The translations under genes and the position numbers were made by a program. The notes beneath the pieces were generated by a model. That model searched no databases, was not told where the DNA came from, and saw only the letters and a program-made list of their open reading frames with translations. From Tupaia tana (lineage: Eukaryota > Chordata > Mammalia > Scandentia > Tupaiidae): a DNA stretch of 64,000 bases. The stretch is from NCBI GenBank assembly GCA_026018925.1, contig JAKSZU010000018.1:29946452-30010451 (forward strand), written 5' to 3'. This document shows, one piece after another, positions 9,430 to 20,747 of this stretch; within the stretch, counting starts at the first letter, position 1; every line of letters begins with the position of its first letter.

Positions 9430-9648
9430 ATTTTTCCCCAAAGCAAGAGAAACAAGGCGGGGAGGGGGAGACAGCACCCTCAACAGGGTCTTGACACCGA
9501 GATCACCTGCCACCACCCCTGGATCCTGGGCACACACACCCTGGGTTGGCTCAGGGAGGTCTCTGGACATGAACTTAGAACCATGCCCTTCCATATGGCT
9601 CAGCCTTTTAGAGCATCGTGTTTTACCACTACACCATTGTCCAGCCCC
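9430..9648 (-). mobile_element. Family C SINE
   Basis: Reverse family C with CTGGGTTGGCTCAGGGAGGT and CTCTGGACATGAACTTAGAA, ending TTGTCCAGCCCC. Confidence 0.8.
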
Positions 9649-9814
9649 TGAGCTAGCTTTCCAGAAACCCAAAGTATCTCGCAGATAGGAGATACCAAGG
9701 GTTATGACCTATCAGGGCTGCCAATTAGGGCCAACTTGTGGTAGCAGAACAAAAGGTCTGCTAGTTAGCTGAACAGCGCGCTTTTAAACTCAGCCTTTAC
9801 GAAATCTAAAAAAA

Positions 9815-10378
9815 CGTGCTGGGTATTCCTCAGTAAGTCAAACACAGAATTACAGTGTCACCCAGCAATTCCACTTTTAGGTATTTACATAAAAGAATTG
9901 AAAACAGGGGTTTAAACAGATATCTGTCCATGATTGTTCATCACAGCATTACTCAAAACAGGCCAAATGGTGAGGGAAAAAACCCTAAGCATTCATCAAC
10001 TGAAGAATGGATAAGCCAAATGTGGTATTAATACATCCGTCCACACAATGCACTCGTACTCGGACATAAACAGGAATATAAAACTAGTACAAGCGACGAC
10101 GTGGATGATCCTTAAAAACATGATGCCAAAAGGAGGAAGCCAAACACAATGGCTGTGTATTGTACCCAGTTATAGGAACTATTCAGAATAGGCAAATTCA
10201 TAGGGGCGGAAAGCAGGTTACTGGTTGTGAGTGGGGGTTTACTGCTAATGAGTGGAGGACTTCCTGATAGGGTGGAGAAAATGCTTTGAGAATAGAGAGT
10301 GGGAATGGTTGCATGACCTTGGGACTGTACCAAACACCCCTGAATTATACACTTTAAAACAGTCATCAGGGTCGATGT
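9815..10378 (+). mobile_element. L1 3'-end fragment
   Basis: Degraded L1 ORF2 terminus and 3' UTR: CACCCAGCAATTCCACTTTT, ATTCATCAACTGAAGAATGG, and the end ATTATACACTTTAAAACAGT. Confidence 0.85.
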
Positions 10379-10394
10379 TATGTTACACCTTTGG

Positions 10395-10625
10395 CCACAA
10401 TTTGTAAAAGTGTATTTATTCCATGAGTGAGAGAGTGAAACAGAGCTGTAGAACTTCTAACAAGGGTCTCGATGCCACGATCCACCCCCAGCTCCAGCCA
10501 GCCCAGATCAGGGGCACAGAAGAGTCCTGTGTACACAGAGAAGTCTCTGGATGCAAACCTCAAACCTTCCGATGTGGGGCAGCCTTGCCGAATATGGCAT
10601 TTTACTGCCGGATCAACATCTGGCC
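10395..10625 (-). mobile_element. Family C SINE
   Basis: TTTATTCCATGAGTGAGAGAG tail side, GATGCCACGATCCACCCCCA body and AGTCTCTGGATGCAAACCTC B-box complement. Confidence 0.85.
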
Positions 10626-10639
10626 CGTCACAATTTAAA

Positions 10640-11055
10640 AAAAAAAAAAAGCCTACCCAGGCTTCTCCCTTCTGTTGAATGCTAGCCTTTCCACCCACAG
10701 AGGGAGAATTCGATAAATAACCACACAGCACAAATCCTTTCTGGTTGCCTCCAAACGGGGCTTACCCTCTGGATGAGTCAGGTAGACGGCGGCATCCACC
10801 CGTCCAGATAATCTCTCCCAGAGTAAATGCTTGACTTGGCTCTAGATGGCTTACTAGGTTTGGCTTTAGGCAGGCAAACAGGAGTCAGGTGGACCTTGCC
10901 CTCCAGGCTGGCGGGCATCCGGGACAAGGGTCATGGCTGAACTCGGAAGCTCCAGGTAACCTCAGAAGCCCACAGTCTCTGTTTTTCCCCATCACAGCAC
11001 TCTGTCAGGTTGTCTTCTAAATTTCCTGATTACAAAACAAAACAAAAACATTTAA
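10640..11055. other. Unique intergenic stretch
   Basis: Nothing recognised apart from an A-run at the left edge. Confidence 0.4.
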
Positions 11056-11059
11056 CTGC

Positions 11060-11310
11060 ATGGGCCAGCTGCTGGTGTGGTGGCTCAGTGACTGGATCAC
11101 ACACGTCCAGTTGCGTGGTTCAAGTCCAAGACCTGGAGGCTCAAAAACGTGCTCTGTGCACGTGCATATGTGTCCAAAATCCCAAGAGGAGAATGGAAGA
11201 GAAAGGACTGCAGTGTGGCCATCCCCCTGGAGGGTACTTTTTGACTTTCTCTCCCCACCCTTCCCATCTCTCCAGTGAGCACATGTGCCCTATAGCAAAC
11301 CAAAAGAATA
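11060..11310 (+). mobile_element. Family A SINE
   Basis: Head with an altered A-box area, B box GGTTCAAGTCC, full body, end CCCTATAGCAAACC. Confidence 0.8.
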
Positions 11311-11934
11311 ATAACAATGAAATATTCTGATTGCAGTCTAGTATTTTGCTTTAAAAAAAGGGGGAAAATTTATTCATTTAATTCTTTTTTTACATGCACA
11401 GAATCTTTTCTCTACCCTAAGTGGGATTTTTATTTTCTGTTCATCTCTTTCTTTTTTCCCCCAGCACATTTCCCACCATCTCCACACTAGCTTCAGAGGA
11501 GACCTAGCACTCTAGCAAAGGTGAGCCGACAGAAATAGCTTGTAGCAACATTCTTGTTAAAATAGTGAGACGTCTTCATCTCCTCTATGAATTCGCTTCT
11601 GGATGTTCAGCCCTCCTACTCAACGCTGGATGTTTGCTCCTGTTTACCAGCCCACATCTGCTCGCTCCTCCAACTCACTTATCTCTGACTTGGTCGGGCT
11701 TTCCTCTCCTGCCCTAGGCTCACATCAACCACTAGGATTGTAGGAAGGAATCCCTGTGTCTGATTCTTTGCAGTCAGCCCCCAGCCTTCTCCACTATACC
11801 CTGCTTAGACCCCGAACCTCCTGACATTAAGCGACTCTGTCTTTTTCCAGGAAGCACCCTTGAATATCGCCCTCTCCCCCTCTTCACTCCCACTGCTGCT
11901 TTAAGGCTGTTCTTTTGCATCTTTGTTCTTTCTT
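11311..11934. other. Unique intergenic stretch
   Basis: No repeat or gene recognised. Confidence 0.4.
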
Positions 11935-12148
11935 CCCACCAGTAGAAAGACAGAAAGCGTGAGAGACAGAAAGCATCTCCCAGTGGGGTGTGTTCATGCT
12001 GCAATCCCTTCTCCTCTATTTCGCCATCCTGTTGAGATTCGGGCATGATGCACCTGTGCTCAGTGTGTTTTCCAAGCTGTTGTGTCCTGAATTTGAACCA
12101 CTGGAGGCCATGTGAGACCAGTCTCCTCTGACCACTAGGCCTGAAGTA
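11935..12148 (-). mobile_element. Family A SINE, diverged
   Basis: Body complement (CTGCAATCCCTTCTCCTCTA) and head complement without the terminal CTGCTGG. Confidence 0.65.
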
Positions 12149-12409
12149 CGACACTGGTGGTGTCCATCTTACAACCTGTTTGATCTCAGAGGTTATTTGT
12201 CTGCAGGAACAACCCATCACCCTTAGGACCCTCTCCTGAGGTCTCACTCAGCACCTTGGACAACTGGCTCACCAGCTTCCTTTTCATCTCTGGGCCCTCC
12301 TAATGAACAACTGCAGCATCCAGCCCGCACTCGCTCTCATGGTAGTCCCCACTTCCCTACACCTCGCTCCACTCTGCTCCCACAAAGCATTGGTACAACC
12401 CATTCATTC

Positions 12410-12510
12410 CTTGTTTGATTGACGCCACAATCCACCCCCAGTGTGAGCCAGCCCTGGATGAGGTTTGGGGTACTAGAGAAGGTCTCTGGATACAAACCCA
12501 GAACTTGACA
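12410..12510 (-). mobile_element. Family C SINE fragment
   Basis: GACGCCACAATCCACCCCCA and AAGGTCTCTGGATACAAACC only, truncated at both ends. Confidence 0.6.
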
Positions 12511-12967
12511 AACATTTATTGAATGCTAAGTCTGTACTAAGCCCTGTGCTGGGGACTAGGGAGCAAGGATGAGTCATATATGATGGCCATCTGACCTGCC
12601 AAGCAGCAGCTGAGGTATCGAAATGCCCCTGTGCCAGTTAGCCCATAGCCACTGTCCCGGGTCCTCTCCAGCTGCTCTGGGTCCTCCCCTGAGGCTTCCA
12701 CATCTCCCTACCATCCAGCAACTAAAAGGGCCATCCAGTTAGCAGCTTCCTAAAAGGGCATCCCAGTCAGAGCTCACAGTCAAATGGTGGCCATGTTTGA
12801 GTCCGACAGTGCTCGGACAGGGTTCCAGCCCCTCGAGTGTCCAATTCTGAAATGCATGCTCAACAACAGTGAGCTGCCTTTATTCTTCTCCATCTCCCTC
12901 CTTCCCACCGCACATCATTCTTGTCCTCGGCCTACTAGCCCTTCAAGTGTTCTCAACTGTTTAAGTT

Positions 12968-13162
12968 CATTTATTTATTAATTTTTTCCATGAGCAAGAG
13001 AGACAGAAAGAGAGAGAGAAACGGCACCACCACAGGGGGTCTGATGCCACGGTCCACCCCCAGTGTCAGCCAGCCTGAATGAGGTCCGGTATACTTGAGA
13101 AGGTTTCTGGAACCTTCTCGTGTGGGTCAGCCTCACAGAGCATTGAATTTTACCACTGCACC
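12968..13162 (-). mobile_element. Family C SINE
   Basis: TTTATTAATTTTTTCCATGAG tail, GATGCCACGGTCCACCCCCA body, head complement to CATTGAATTTTACCACTGCA. Confidence 0.8.
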
Positions 13163-13539
13163 CCCTTCTGAACTGCCCTCCCCCATAACTCGTGCAACTC
13201 CCTCTGGCATCCCCATTCTCCTAGAGCTCGCGATCAGCTGTTTTCTCACCCTCCTGGAATCCTTCCTCCCTTGTCTTCCATGCTGCTGGCCTGGAACGTG
13301 TCACCCGCATTTGCCACACTTGCTTTCTGACCTGATGTCCAGCATCCCCGCTGCGGCAGGTCACAAGGGCAGGCATCCTGGGAGTTTGGCGCCTTCGGGC
13401 TACCACACTTCATCTATGCCTTTCTGCTGCTTGGCAAAAAGTCTCCACATTTTGTTTATTTGCCGTTACTACTTTATCTTTCATTATTCTCTTACTTGTA
13501 CTTGTTCATTTGTTTGCTTGAGAGTTGTTTTTTGTATGT

Positions 13540-13783
13540 TTGTTTCACTGTAGGGCACATGTACTTGCTGGAGAGACAGTGACAAACAGAGACATAGAGA
13601 GTGAGAAATCAACCCCAGTGGAGATGGCCACACCACAATCCCTTCTCCTCCAGTCTCCTGTCAGGATTTAGGGCTACACACACATGCGCCTGGCATGAGT
13701 TTTCAAGTTACTGGGTCTGGACTCAAACCACAATCTACCACATGCTAGTGCAATGCCTTAAGCACTACACCATCTGCTGGCCC
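13540..13783 (-). mobile_element. Family A SINE
   Basis: CTGTAGGGCACATGTACTTG start, ATGGCCACACCACAATCCCT body, CATCTGCTGGCCCC end. Confidence 0.85.
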
Positions 13784-13885
13784 CTCTTGCCTGCATCTTA
13801 AATCTCTCCCTTCTGACCTATAAATTCACTCAGGTCTTAATTATTCATCTCTATTCCATCTTACAGCTCTATTCCATTTGTTACT

Positions 13886-14262
13886 TAATGGTTATTGATA
13901 TATCCCCCCAAATCTCCAGCACCTTTGTAGTTAGGTGGAGCCATGTGACTTATTTCTCTAATGGGCTCTATGTGGCAACGACAAGTCACTTTTGGGCTAA
14001 AGCATTTAAAAGCCAGCACATAACCTCGTAGCTCTCTTTCCCTCTCTTCAATGAAGTGGATGCTATTGGCTAAGGCTGTACTCTCAGATGGGGGTAGTAG
14101 TTTTGATCATTAAGTCTTGATGTGGAGAAGAGGAACCCTGAAGAGCTGCCTGACCATTATAGGAGTATTTGTAAAAGAGAAACAGATCTTTGTCATGTAA
14201 GCCACTAAGAGTTGGAGGGTTATTTGTTACCGCAGCATAGCCTAGCACTGCGCTAATACACC
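13886..14262 (+). mobile_element. Ancient interspersed repeat, class uncertain
   Basis: Ends GTAAGCCACTAAGAGTTGG...TTTGTTACCGCAGCATAGCC, a terminus shared by an old mammalian LTR-like family. Not assigned further. Confidence 0.45.
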
Positions 14263-14377
14263 CTCTAAGATAACTACAAAATCAACCTTCCCTCAAATTT
14301 GCCATTTCCCTCAAGTGTCCACCCTATGTTCCTTGAGCTCTTCATTGTTGGCTTATAGAAGTATAAGGTCTACAAGC

Positions 14378-14625
14378 AGGACCAATCAGGTGGCATGGTG
14401 GTTAAGGTGCTGGATCCCACATGGCTGTCTATGCAGTTTGAGTCCCAGACCCAGAGACTTGAAAAACATGCTAGACATGTGGGCATGCATGCCCAAGATC
14501 CTGAGAAAAAAATAAAGAAGGGACTGTGGCATGGCTAGCTCCCCCGGGGGGGGGGGGGGAGTGATTTCTCATTTTCCTTCTCTCTACCTCTGTCTCTGGT
14601 CTCTGTCTCTTTCTGGCAAGAGAGT
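14378..14625 (+). mobile_element. Family A SINE
   Basis: Head GGTGGCATGGTGGTTAAGG, body, G-run after CCCCC, CT block. The end is degraded. Confidence 0.8.
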
Positions 14626-15042
14626 CTACAAATTTGTCTACTGTTTTCCTTTCCTTTTCAAAAATTGATTCTCCAGTCTCTGATCCCTGACCCGCCACTT
14701 TGTCAAATTATTCTCCACAGGGCTCTCAGTGATGCCCAGAACCCCAAAGTCAATGGCACTTTTAGCAACTTCAGTCCTCTTGCAGACAGCTACCACGTGG
14801 GTCTACTCTGACCCTCTGCCCCTTCTCTGGTGCCTTCTTAGTTATCTGGGTTTGCTTCCTCCCCCTCCCATGACCTTTGTAGAGCTGCTTTATCAGCTGC
14901 CCCTTCTCCATCCTTCCCTAAGTCCTTGCTTAGCCCCTCCCCGTACTCTATATGTTCTCTCTTGAGCTCACCCACACTAGGGCTTTGATGTCCCTGACCA
15001 TGAGTAGTCTCTCAAATCAATTCATGGTCACTGCCCTCAAAG

Positions 15043-15330
15043 AGCTTCAGGGTGGGACCAGCAGTGAGCGTAATGGCTATGTCGCTGGACTCCCATGTAG
15101 TCGACCGCAGTTTGCGTCCCGGACCTGGTGGCTTAAACTCACGCCGGACGCGTGTGCGTGCGTGCCCAAGATCCTGAGAGGAGAATGGAGGAGAAGGGAT
15201 TGCGGCGTGACCATCCCCCCTGGTGGGTGATTTCTCGCTTTCTATCTCTCTGTCCATCTCTCTGTCTGGCGAGCACACGCACCCTATGGCAAAAACCTCT
15301 AAAAAAAAAAATAATAAAAAGCTTCAGGGT
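15043..15330 (+). mobile_element. Young family A SINE with 11-bp TSD
   Basis: Element 15054-15319 flanked by exact AGCTTCAGGGT at 15043-15053 and 15320-15330. Head AGCGTAATGGCTATGTCGCT is CpG-rich, indicating recent insertion. Confidence 0.93.
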
Positions 15331-15584
15331 AACAGCGGAACACCCTGAGCTCTGTCTAAGCTCTAGGACCGCGGTTCTGACCGGCTGGATGTGCTCACAG
15401 AGTGTCAAACCCAAGCCGACCTTCTCTCTCTTTCCCCCCAGCGTTAAGCCTCCACCCTGCCCTGGTTTCTTTATGCTCATAACTTCCCAGGCTCAAATTC
15501 TTGGTCCTTATCTCCATTCATATATACATTAGGCAATTCCCAGTTCTGGAAGATTCTAAGTCTTCACACTGCCCTCCAGCTCTT

Positions 15585-15650
15585 CTATACACAGCTACAA
15601 GTGAAACCTGGCTGCTTTGCATGTGTTTGGAGGCCTAGCTAGGTGGTTCT
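15585..15650 (+). repeat. Local direct duplication, copy 1 (66 bp)
   Basis: Begins CTATACACAGCTACAAGTGA. It matches 16461-16526 with two transitions. Confidence 0.95.
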
Positions 15651-16460
15651 CTCCCCTCTGTTACTCTTAAAGAGTGCTGAGCCTTGTTGACCGACGTTTG
15701 GATTTCTGCACAGCCTCCACCCTGGGCTCCTGTGTTTCCTCTTCCAGTCTCCATCTCTCACCCAACCTAGCTTCCTAAGGCTTGGATCTGCCCCTTCACT
15801 TTCAGTGGCTCCTCAGTGCCTCTGAGTCCCCTCAAAGTGCCTCAGCCTCATCGCTGGGGCCTTCCTATTCTGACTGTCCTAGTCTTTTTTTCCCTAGGTA
15901 CACATCCCTCATGCTCTGGGAAAACTGGTTTATTTCTTGCTCTCTAAACATGCCTCAGGCTGTTCTTTCTCTGGCCCTTGGTAAACTGTTCTTGCTACCT
16001 GGAACGCCTTCTCCAATCCCGGCTCTCTCATTCTAACCGTTCTGTTGAATCCCACCAACCTTCAGATCTACGCTAAATACCATTTTCTCTACAGAGACTT
16101 TCCTAATTTTCCCTGGCTGCCCCTTCTCTTGTGACGTCAGAGTATTTTCTCTGTGACACTTACGAAATGAGATAAAAATGTTTGTCGTGTCTTGCCACTG
16201 TCTTTCATCCCTAAGACATTCTGCTTTCTGGCCTCCCAGCCAGGTGACTCTTCTCAAAGTATTTTTAGAACCTGAATTGTTACTGGCTCCCTTTCAGGAA
16301 GTGGGTGCTTAGGTTGCACTCAAACTTTTCAGTCACAGGATTAAACCTCGCTTCAAGTGGGAAATTACCAACAAGCACCGGAGTCTGGGCTTTTCTGAGC
16401 TCCATTTCTGTGAACCCTTTTAAAATTAGCAGCATTTTTTTTTTTTTCTGACACCCTGAA

Positions 16461-16526
16461 CTATACACAGCTACAAGTGAAACCTGGCTGCTTTGCATGT
16501 GTTTGGGGGCCTAGCCAGGTGGTTCT
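16461..16526 (+). repeat. Local direct duplication, copy 2 (66 bp)
   Basis: Second copy, 876 bp from the first. A T13 run and 23 bp of unrelated sequence precede it. Confidence 0.95.
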
Positions 16527-17129
16527 TCTGGAACATTCCAGCCGGTTCCATCCCTGTAAAATCTACCTCCTTCTTGCTGCACTAGAGCAGACAGGCAGGC
16601 ATCTAAAAGGGAATTCGGTCCAAACCAGACTCGGAGTGAGTTAACGAGGCTCACAGCTTTCCGCATGCAGAAATGGAGCTCCACAAGCCTATTGGGTGAA
16701 AAATGGGCCGTGCTGTTCTCACTTCAAAGCCACAAGTCTGGGCAGTAACTAAAGGAGGATACTAAATCCGAGGCATTTCTAGGCTGAAATACCAAGGGGA
16801 AAATTGGAGTTACCTGGGCAGTGGGTCCCCAGGGAGATAAACCAAGAGCCCCTTCTGGGGTGGCCCTGTGGCCGCTGCCTAGGGATGGGTCTTGGCCTCT
16901 CTGTGGGTCAAATGTTCAGTGCACAGCAAAAGGGAGGACTCCAGAAATTCTTGCCATGAAAATTCATTAACATGAAGTGTTTTGTCATCCAAAGACAGAA
17001 AGAATGGCATCTCTTTCCCTCCATGGCCCAGTAGGCCAAATGATGACCTGGGAGGCCCTCAAGTTCCCCCCAACCCACAGGCTCACACAGCAGAGTGGTA
17101 GGAAACGGTGGGCTGGCAAGGGTGGGGGT

Positions 17130-17275
17130 GGGGTAGGCTAGAGTAACATGCACTCCCCTTCGACCGCGGTTCCCACAAACCACGCCCCTCGGCGGCCTCC
17201 CCACGTGACCATTGATTTCTCGCTTTCTGTCAGTCTCCACGTCCTGGTGAGCACACGGCCCCGAAAACCTCTCCA
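17130..17275 (+). mobile_element. Rearranged family A SINE remnant
   Basis: CGACCGCGGTT from the head and GATTTCTCGCTTTCTGTC...GGTGAGCACACG from the body and end survive; the middle is missing or replaced. Confidence 0.55.
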
Positions 17276-17289
17276 CAGTCACCCTCGGG

Positions 17290-17820
17290 GCATTGTGGGC
17301 GTCCGGACCAAACCACAGTCAGGGGCAGGCCAGCTGGCTGGTGACACCTGTTCTGCTCCAGTTCTCTCATTTCATGTTCCGAGCCCCCAAGAGGCCGGGG
17401 GGGGGGCAAATCTAAGATTACACAGCCAGTTTTGGGGAGAAACAGAAACTCAGATCCAAGTCTCCTGGTGGCCACTCCACGGCTCTTTGCACTCAACCTC
17501 TTTATGGCTCAGTTTGAGGCGAGATGGAAAACGCTGGGAGACTTGTATGCGGCGGAGTCTGCGAACGCATGCAAGAGCAGCAAAGGGGAAAGAAGCGTCT
17601 CCCGTAAATATTCATGCAGCAAGCTGGACAATCTGAACTACAGAACCGGTACAAACTCATGGGAAAGTTCAATCCAGGGTTGCAAAAACAGTAGTTAATT
17701 TTTTTCAAAACACTCAGCAGAGTTGAAAACAGTGTGTTCCAAAACAAATAAGTTCTGTCGACTGAGTGAACATATATTTTGATTCATTGCATTGTTTTGG
17801 CCTCACTGTTTATTCAAAGG
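17290..17820. other. Unique intergenic island
   Basis: No recognisable repeat over about 500 bp of otherwise SINE-dense DNA. It includes TAAATATTCATGCAGCAAGC. No coding evidence. Confidence 0.4.
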
Positions 17821-17867
17821 GTTTTTTTTTTTTTTTCTTTTTCCCAAAAAGATCCTACTATTGTTTA

Positions 17868-18076
17868 AAATTCACTGTTTCTGGGGCTGGCAGGTGGTAT
17901 GGCGGTTAAGGCGCTGGACTTCCACATGGCTGACCATGGTTTGAGTCCTGGACTTGGTGGCTTGCTTTCTCACTTTCCCTTTTTCTCTCCCTCTGTCTCT
18001 CTGGTCAAATTTAAAAATAATAATAATAATGACAAATAAAATAAAAGAAATTTTTTTTTTCTAAATTCACTGTTTC
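17868..18076 (+). mobile_element. Family B SINE with 14-bp TSD
   Basis: Exact AAATTCACTGTTTC at 17868-17881 and 18063-18076 flanks a short-form SINE with a GGTCAAATTTAAAAATAATA tail. Confidence 0.93.
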
Positions 18077-18398
18077 CAACAGAGTGAAAATTTTACTTTT
18101 TTTTAAAAAAACAGACCCAAAGCATTCTCTGTACCTGACCAAGGACTCCCTAAGATCTGAAGAGGGAGCACTCAGTTGTGGGAAATTGTGTTCCAGGTGG
18201 TCCTAGAAAGGCAAGCACTCCATGAAGGAGGTTCCCCCTTCTCTGGGGTTGGGGGCTGCACCCCAGATGCCTCAGGAGCAGAGCGGCAGGCCTATTCTTC
18301 AAGTCCCTTGGGAGCAGAGGAGCTGCCCCAGCAAGCCTTGATGCAGTGAAAGGACAGTGAGAACTTTGGATCAGCCTGGAAGCCCGGAGCCTTTAGGC

Positions 18399-18471
18399 TC
18401 CCTGCTGGCTTTATTAATTCCCTTCTCTTCCCTGTGGGATGAGATGAGAAAATGGCATTGCTGCCCAACAA
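18399..18471 (-). repeat. 73-bp duplication, copy 1, with AATAAA
   Basis: Identical to 19378-19450. On the minus strand it contains AATTAATAAAGCC, a canonical poly(A) signal (AATAAA at 18415-18410) about 3 kb downstream of the SLC12A3 stop. This is the likely original copy because it is not joined to a SINE end. Confidence 0.9.
18410..18415 (-). terminator. Candidate SLC12A3 poly(A) signal (distal)
   Basis: AATAAA on the minus strand, within the duplicated 73-bp block. Use is inferred only from position. A second identical signal is at 19394-19389. Confidence 0.4.
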
Positions 18472-19109
18472 GTGATGTCACAGTGAGATGACCTGAGAAA
18501 TGTGCCCTAACGGCAAGGAGACCTTAACCTTCATACGTAGACCCTGGAGGACAATGACAGCTGAAGGTGCTCGTTCCTTCAGCCAGCTCAGGGCTCGGAT
18601 CACCAGGCAGCTCACCTGCACCTGTGCGGCTGTGTCTAGAGCAGCAGAAGCTCTTTCACGGCGCCACGCCCCGCAGCCTCAAATGTCTCCTAACGTACCT
18701 TCCACTCTCGCACTTGAGCTTGATGGCGCGAACACCCGGGGCTGTTCAGTCTCTGCTAACCTGAACGTCCCTCCCGAGCTAGGCCTAAGTCCTTTCCTCA
18801 TCCTCATCTTCCCCACCTCCCGGGCCTCCTGCCTTCACCCCACCGCAGCTCCTCCAGTGCCTTGCTCTCCTTCCATCTCCCCACCCCATGCTTTCACCAG
18901 TCTCCCACCCTTTCCTTTCGGACCCTGTGCCAATCTTGCCATCTTTACGTCCCCTCTGATCCTCCATTCCTGGCATCCTTGTCCTCCGCCCTTGGCCACA
19001 TCGACACCTGACATCCTTCCACCAGACTCCTTACGCCTTGCCTCCTTTGCCACTCTTTCTTGATGCTCTTCTAGTCAATGTTCCCCCTTGCACATTTTGT
19101 TAATTCCTT

Positions 19110-19377
19110 TTTTTCTTTTTCTTTTTTTTTTTTTTTTTTTTGCTGTAGGGCACATATGCTTGCAGCGAGAGAGAGACAGAGAGAGATAGAGAGAGAGAGA
19201 GAGAAAGGGAGAAATCACCCCAGTAGGGAGAGCCACACTGCAATCCCTTCTCCTCTAATCTCCTCTAGGGATTTTGGGCATGCACGCACATGCGCTTGGC
19301 GTGTTTTTCAAGCCACCGTGTCCAGGACTTGAATGGCACTGTTGGCCATGTGGGATACAGTGCCTTAACCTCCTCAT
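19110..19377 (-). mobile_element. Family A SINE fused to the 73-bp duplication
   Basis: Poly(T), (GA)n, body and head complement up to GTGCCTTAACC. The expected ACCATGCCACCTGCTGGCCC end is replaced at CCCTGCTGGC by the duplicated block. Confidence 0.85.
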
Positions 19378-19450
19378 TCCCTGCTGGCTTTATTAATTCC
19401 CTTCTCTTCCCTGTGGGATGAGATGAGAAAATGGCATTGCTGCCCAACAA
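19378..19450 (-). repeat. 73-bp duplication, copy 2, with AATAAA
   Basis: Exact copy of 18399-18471, starting at CCTGCTGGC, a stretch shared with the end of family A SINEs. It suggests template switching by microhomology. Confidence 0.9.
19389..19394 (-). terminator. Candidate SLC12A3 poly(A) signal (proximal)
   Basis: AATAAA on the minus strand, about 2.0 kb past the stop codon. This would be reached first by transcription from SLC12A3. Confidence 0.4.
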
Positions 19451-19739
19451 TGGCTTTTTCCCAAATCACCCGGGCTCCCCACTGTGGAGACAAACCCTGG
19501 AGGCAAAGCAAAGCGACCTGTATTCTTCAAATGCTGGGTCACTTGATGAGGCTGCAAACTCACTCTAGTAGATTGCAACCAACATTAAAGAGCAAGAGAG
19601 AGCAGGTGCAGAAACACAGAAGGGCATTGCCCACAGTGTGGGTAAGTTTGGTTTTGTTCCAGTCATTTCTCTGTGTGACTTCCGCGTCTCAGCGTAAAAT
19701 GTATTTCTTACCATGGGTTGCAACCAAAAAATGTTTGAA

Positions 19740-19985
19740 GGGGCCAGCAGGTGGCATGATGGTTAAGGCGCTGGACACCCATGTGACTGACTGATTGTGG
19801 TTCAGGTCCTGGATCCAGCAGCTTAAAACACACTGGGCATGTGTGTGTAACTGCCTAAAACCCCAAGAGGAGAATGTAGAAGGGACTGTGGCACGACCAT
19901 CACCCCTGGGTGTGATTTCTCACTTTCTGTCTCTCTGTCTCTTCGGCAAATGCACGCACCTTATAGCCAAAAGCTCTAAAAAAAT
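19740..19985 (+). mobile_element. Family A SINE
   Basis: Head GGGCCAGCAGGTGGCATGAT, full body, end CCTTATAGCCAAAAGCTCTA. Confidence 0.85.
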
Positions 19986-20059
19986 TTGAAAAGAACCAGT
20001 GAAGACACTGAAGACTCATTATTGAAAGTAAAGGGATCAGGGGGAAAAAAAAACACATT

Positions 20060-20321
20060 TTGTTTTTGTTTTTGTTTTTGAGAGGATTTTGCTATAGGAC
20101 GCGTGTGCTTGCCAGAAAGACAGAGAGAGAGACAGAGACAGAAAGAAAGAAATCACCCCCTGGGAGGATAGCCATGCTGCAATCCCTTCTCCTCTCAGGA
20201 TCTTGGGCACGCACACACACACGCGCTCAGCATGAGTTTAAGCTGCCAGGTCTGGGACTCAAACCATGGTCGACTACATGGGAGTCCAACGACATAGCCA
20301 TTATGCTAACTGCTGGTCCCT
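20060..20321 (-). mobile_element. Family A SINE
   Basis: Reverse copy with CpG-rich end (TATAGGACGCGTGTGCTTGC) and head complement to ACTGCTGGTCCC. It lies inverted relative to the copies at 19740 and 20748. Confidence 0.88.
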
Positions 20322-20747
20322 AAACCACACATTTAATAGACATGAAAAGGAAAAGTTATCTGCTCATGATAATGTATATGGCAATGTCTTTGACCTGACT
20401 AATATGTACTGTATTCATGCTGGGAAAACCATGTTGTGTACTGTAAAGATGCACAGTAATTAAATGTAAATTTAAAAAAATATTAAGGACAATAATAACA
20501 CCAACAGAGCAATAACAAGAGCAATAAGAGAATAGATATGCCAGACTTAAATAAGCCTTTTTAGGATTCCTCTTTTGGGTATAAAGAAAAATTAAGAAAG
20601 TAAAGGGAGTGAGAGGTGGTCAAGGGAACTGACATTATAGTGGGGACATGGGGGGCCCCGCACCCCTGGGCTCCTGCAGGCCTGCCGGTGCAGCTCCCCG
20701 TCTCCTGGCTGCTGGAGGAGGATGTATGGTTTAAGAACCACCACGAG

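Larger units (their letters stand above)
15331..17120. other. Repeat-poor intergenic stretch with a local duplication
   Basis: Largely unique DNA. It contains both copies of a 66-bp direct duplication (15585-15650 and 16461-16526). No exon is recognised. Confidence 0.5.

Noticed and set aside
18500-19063. 187-residue open frame on the plus strand
   Set aside because: No recognisable domain, no splice or promoter context, and proline/serine-rich composition typical of CT-rich non-coding DNA.
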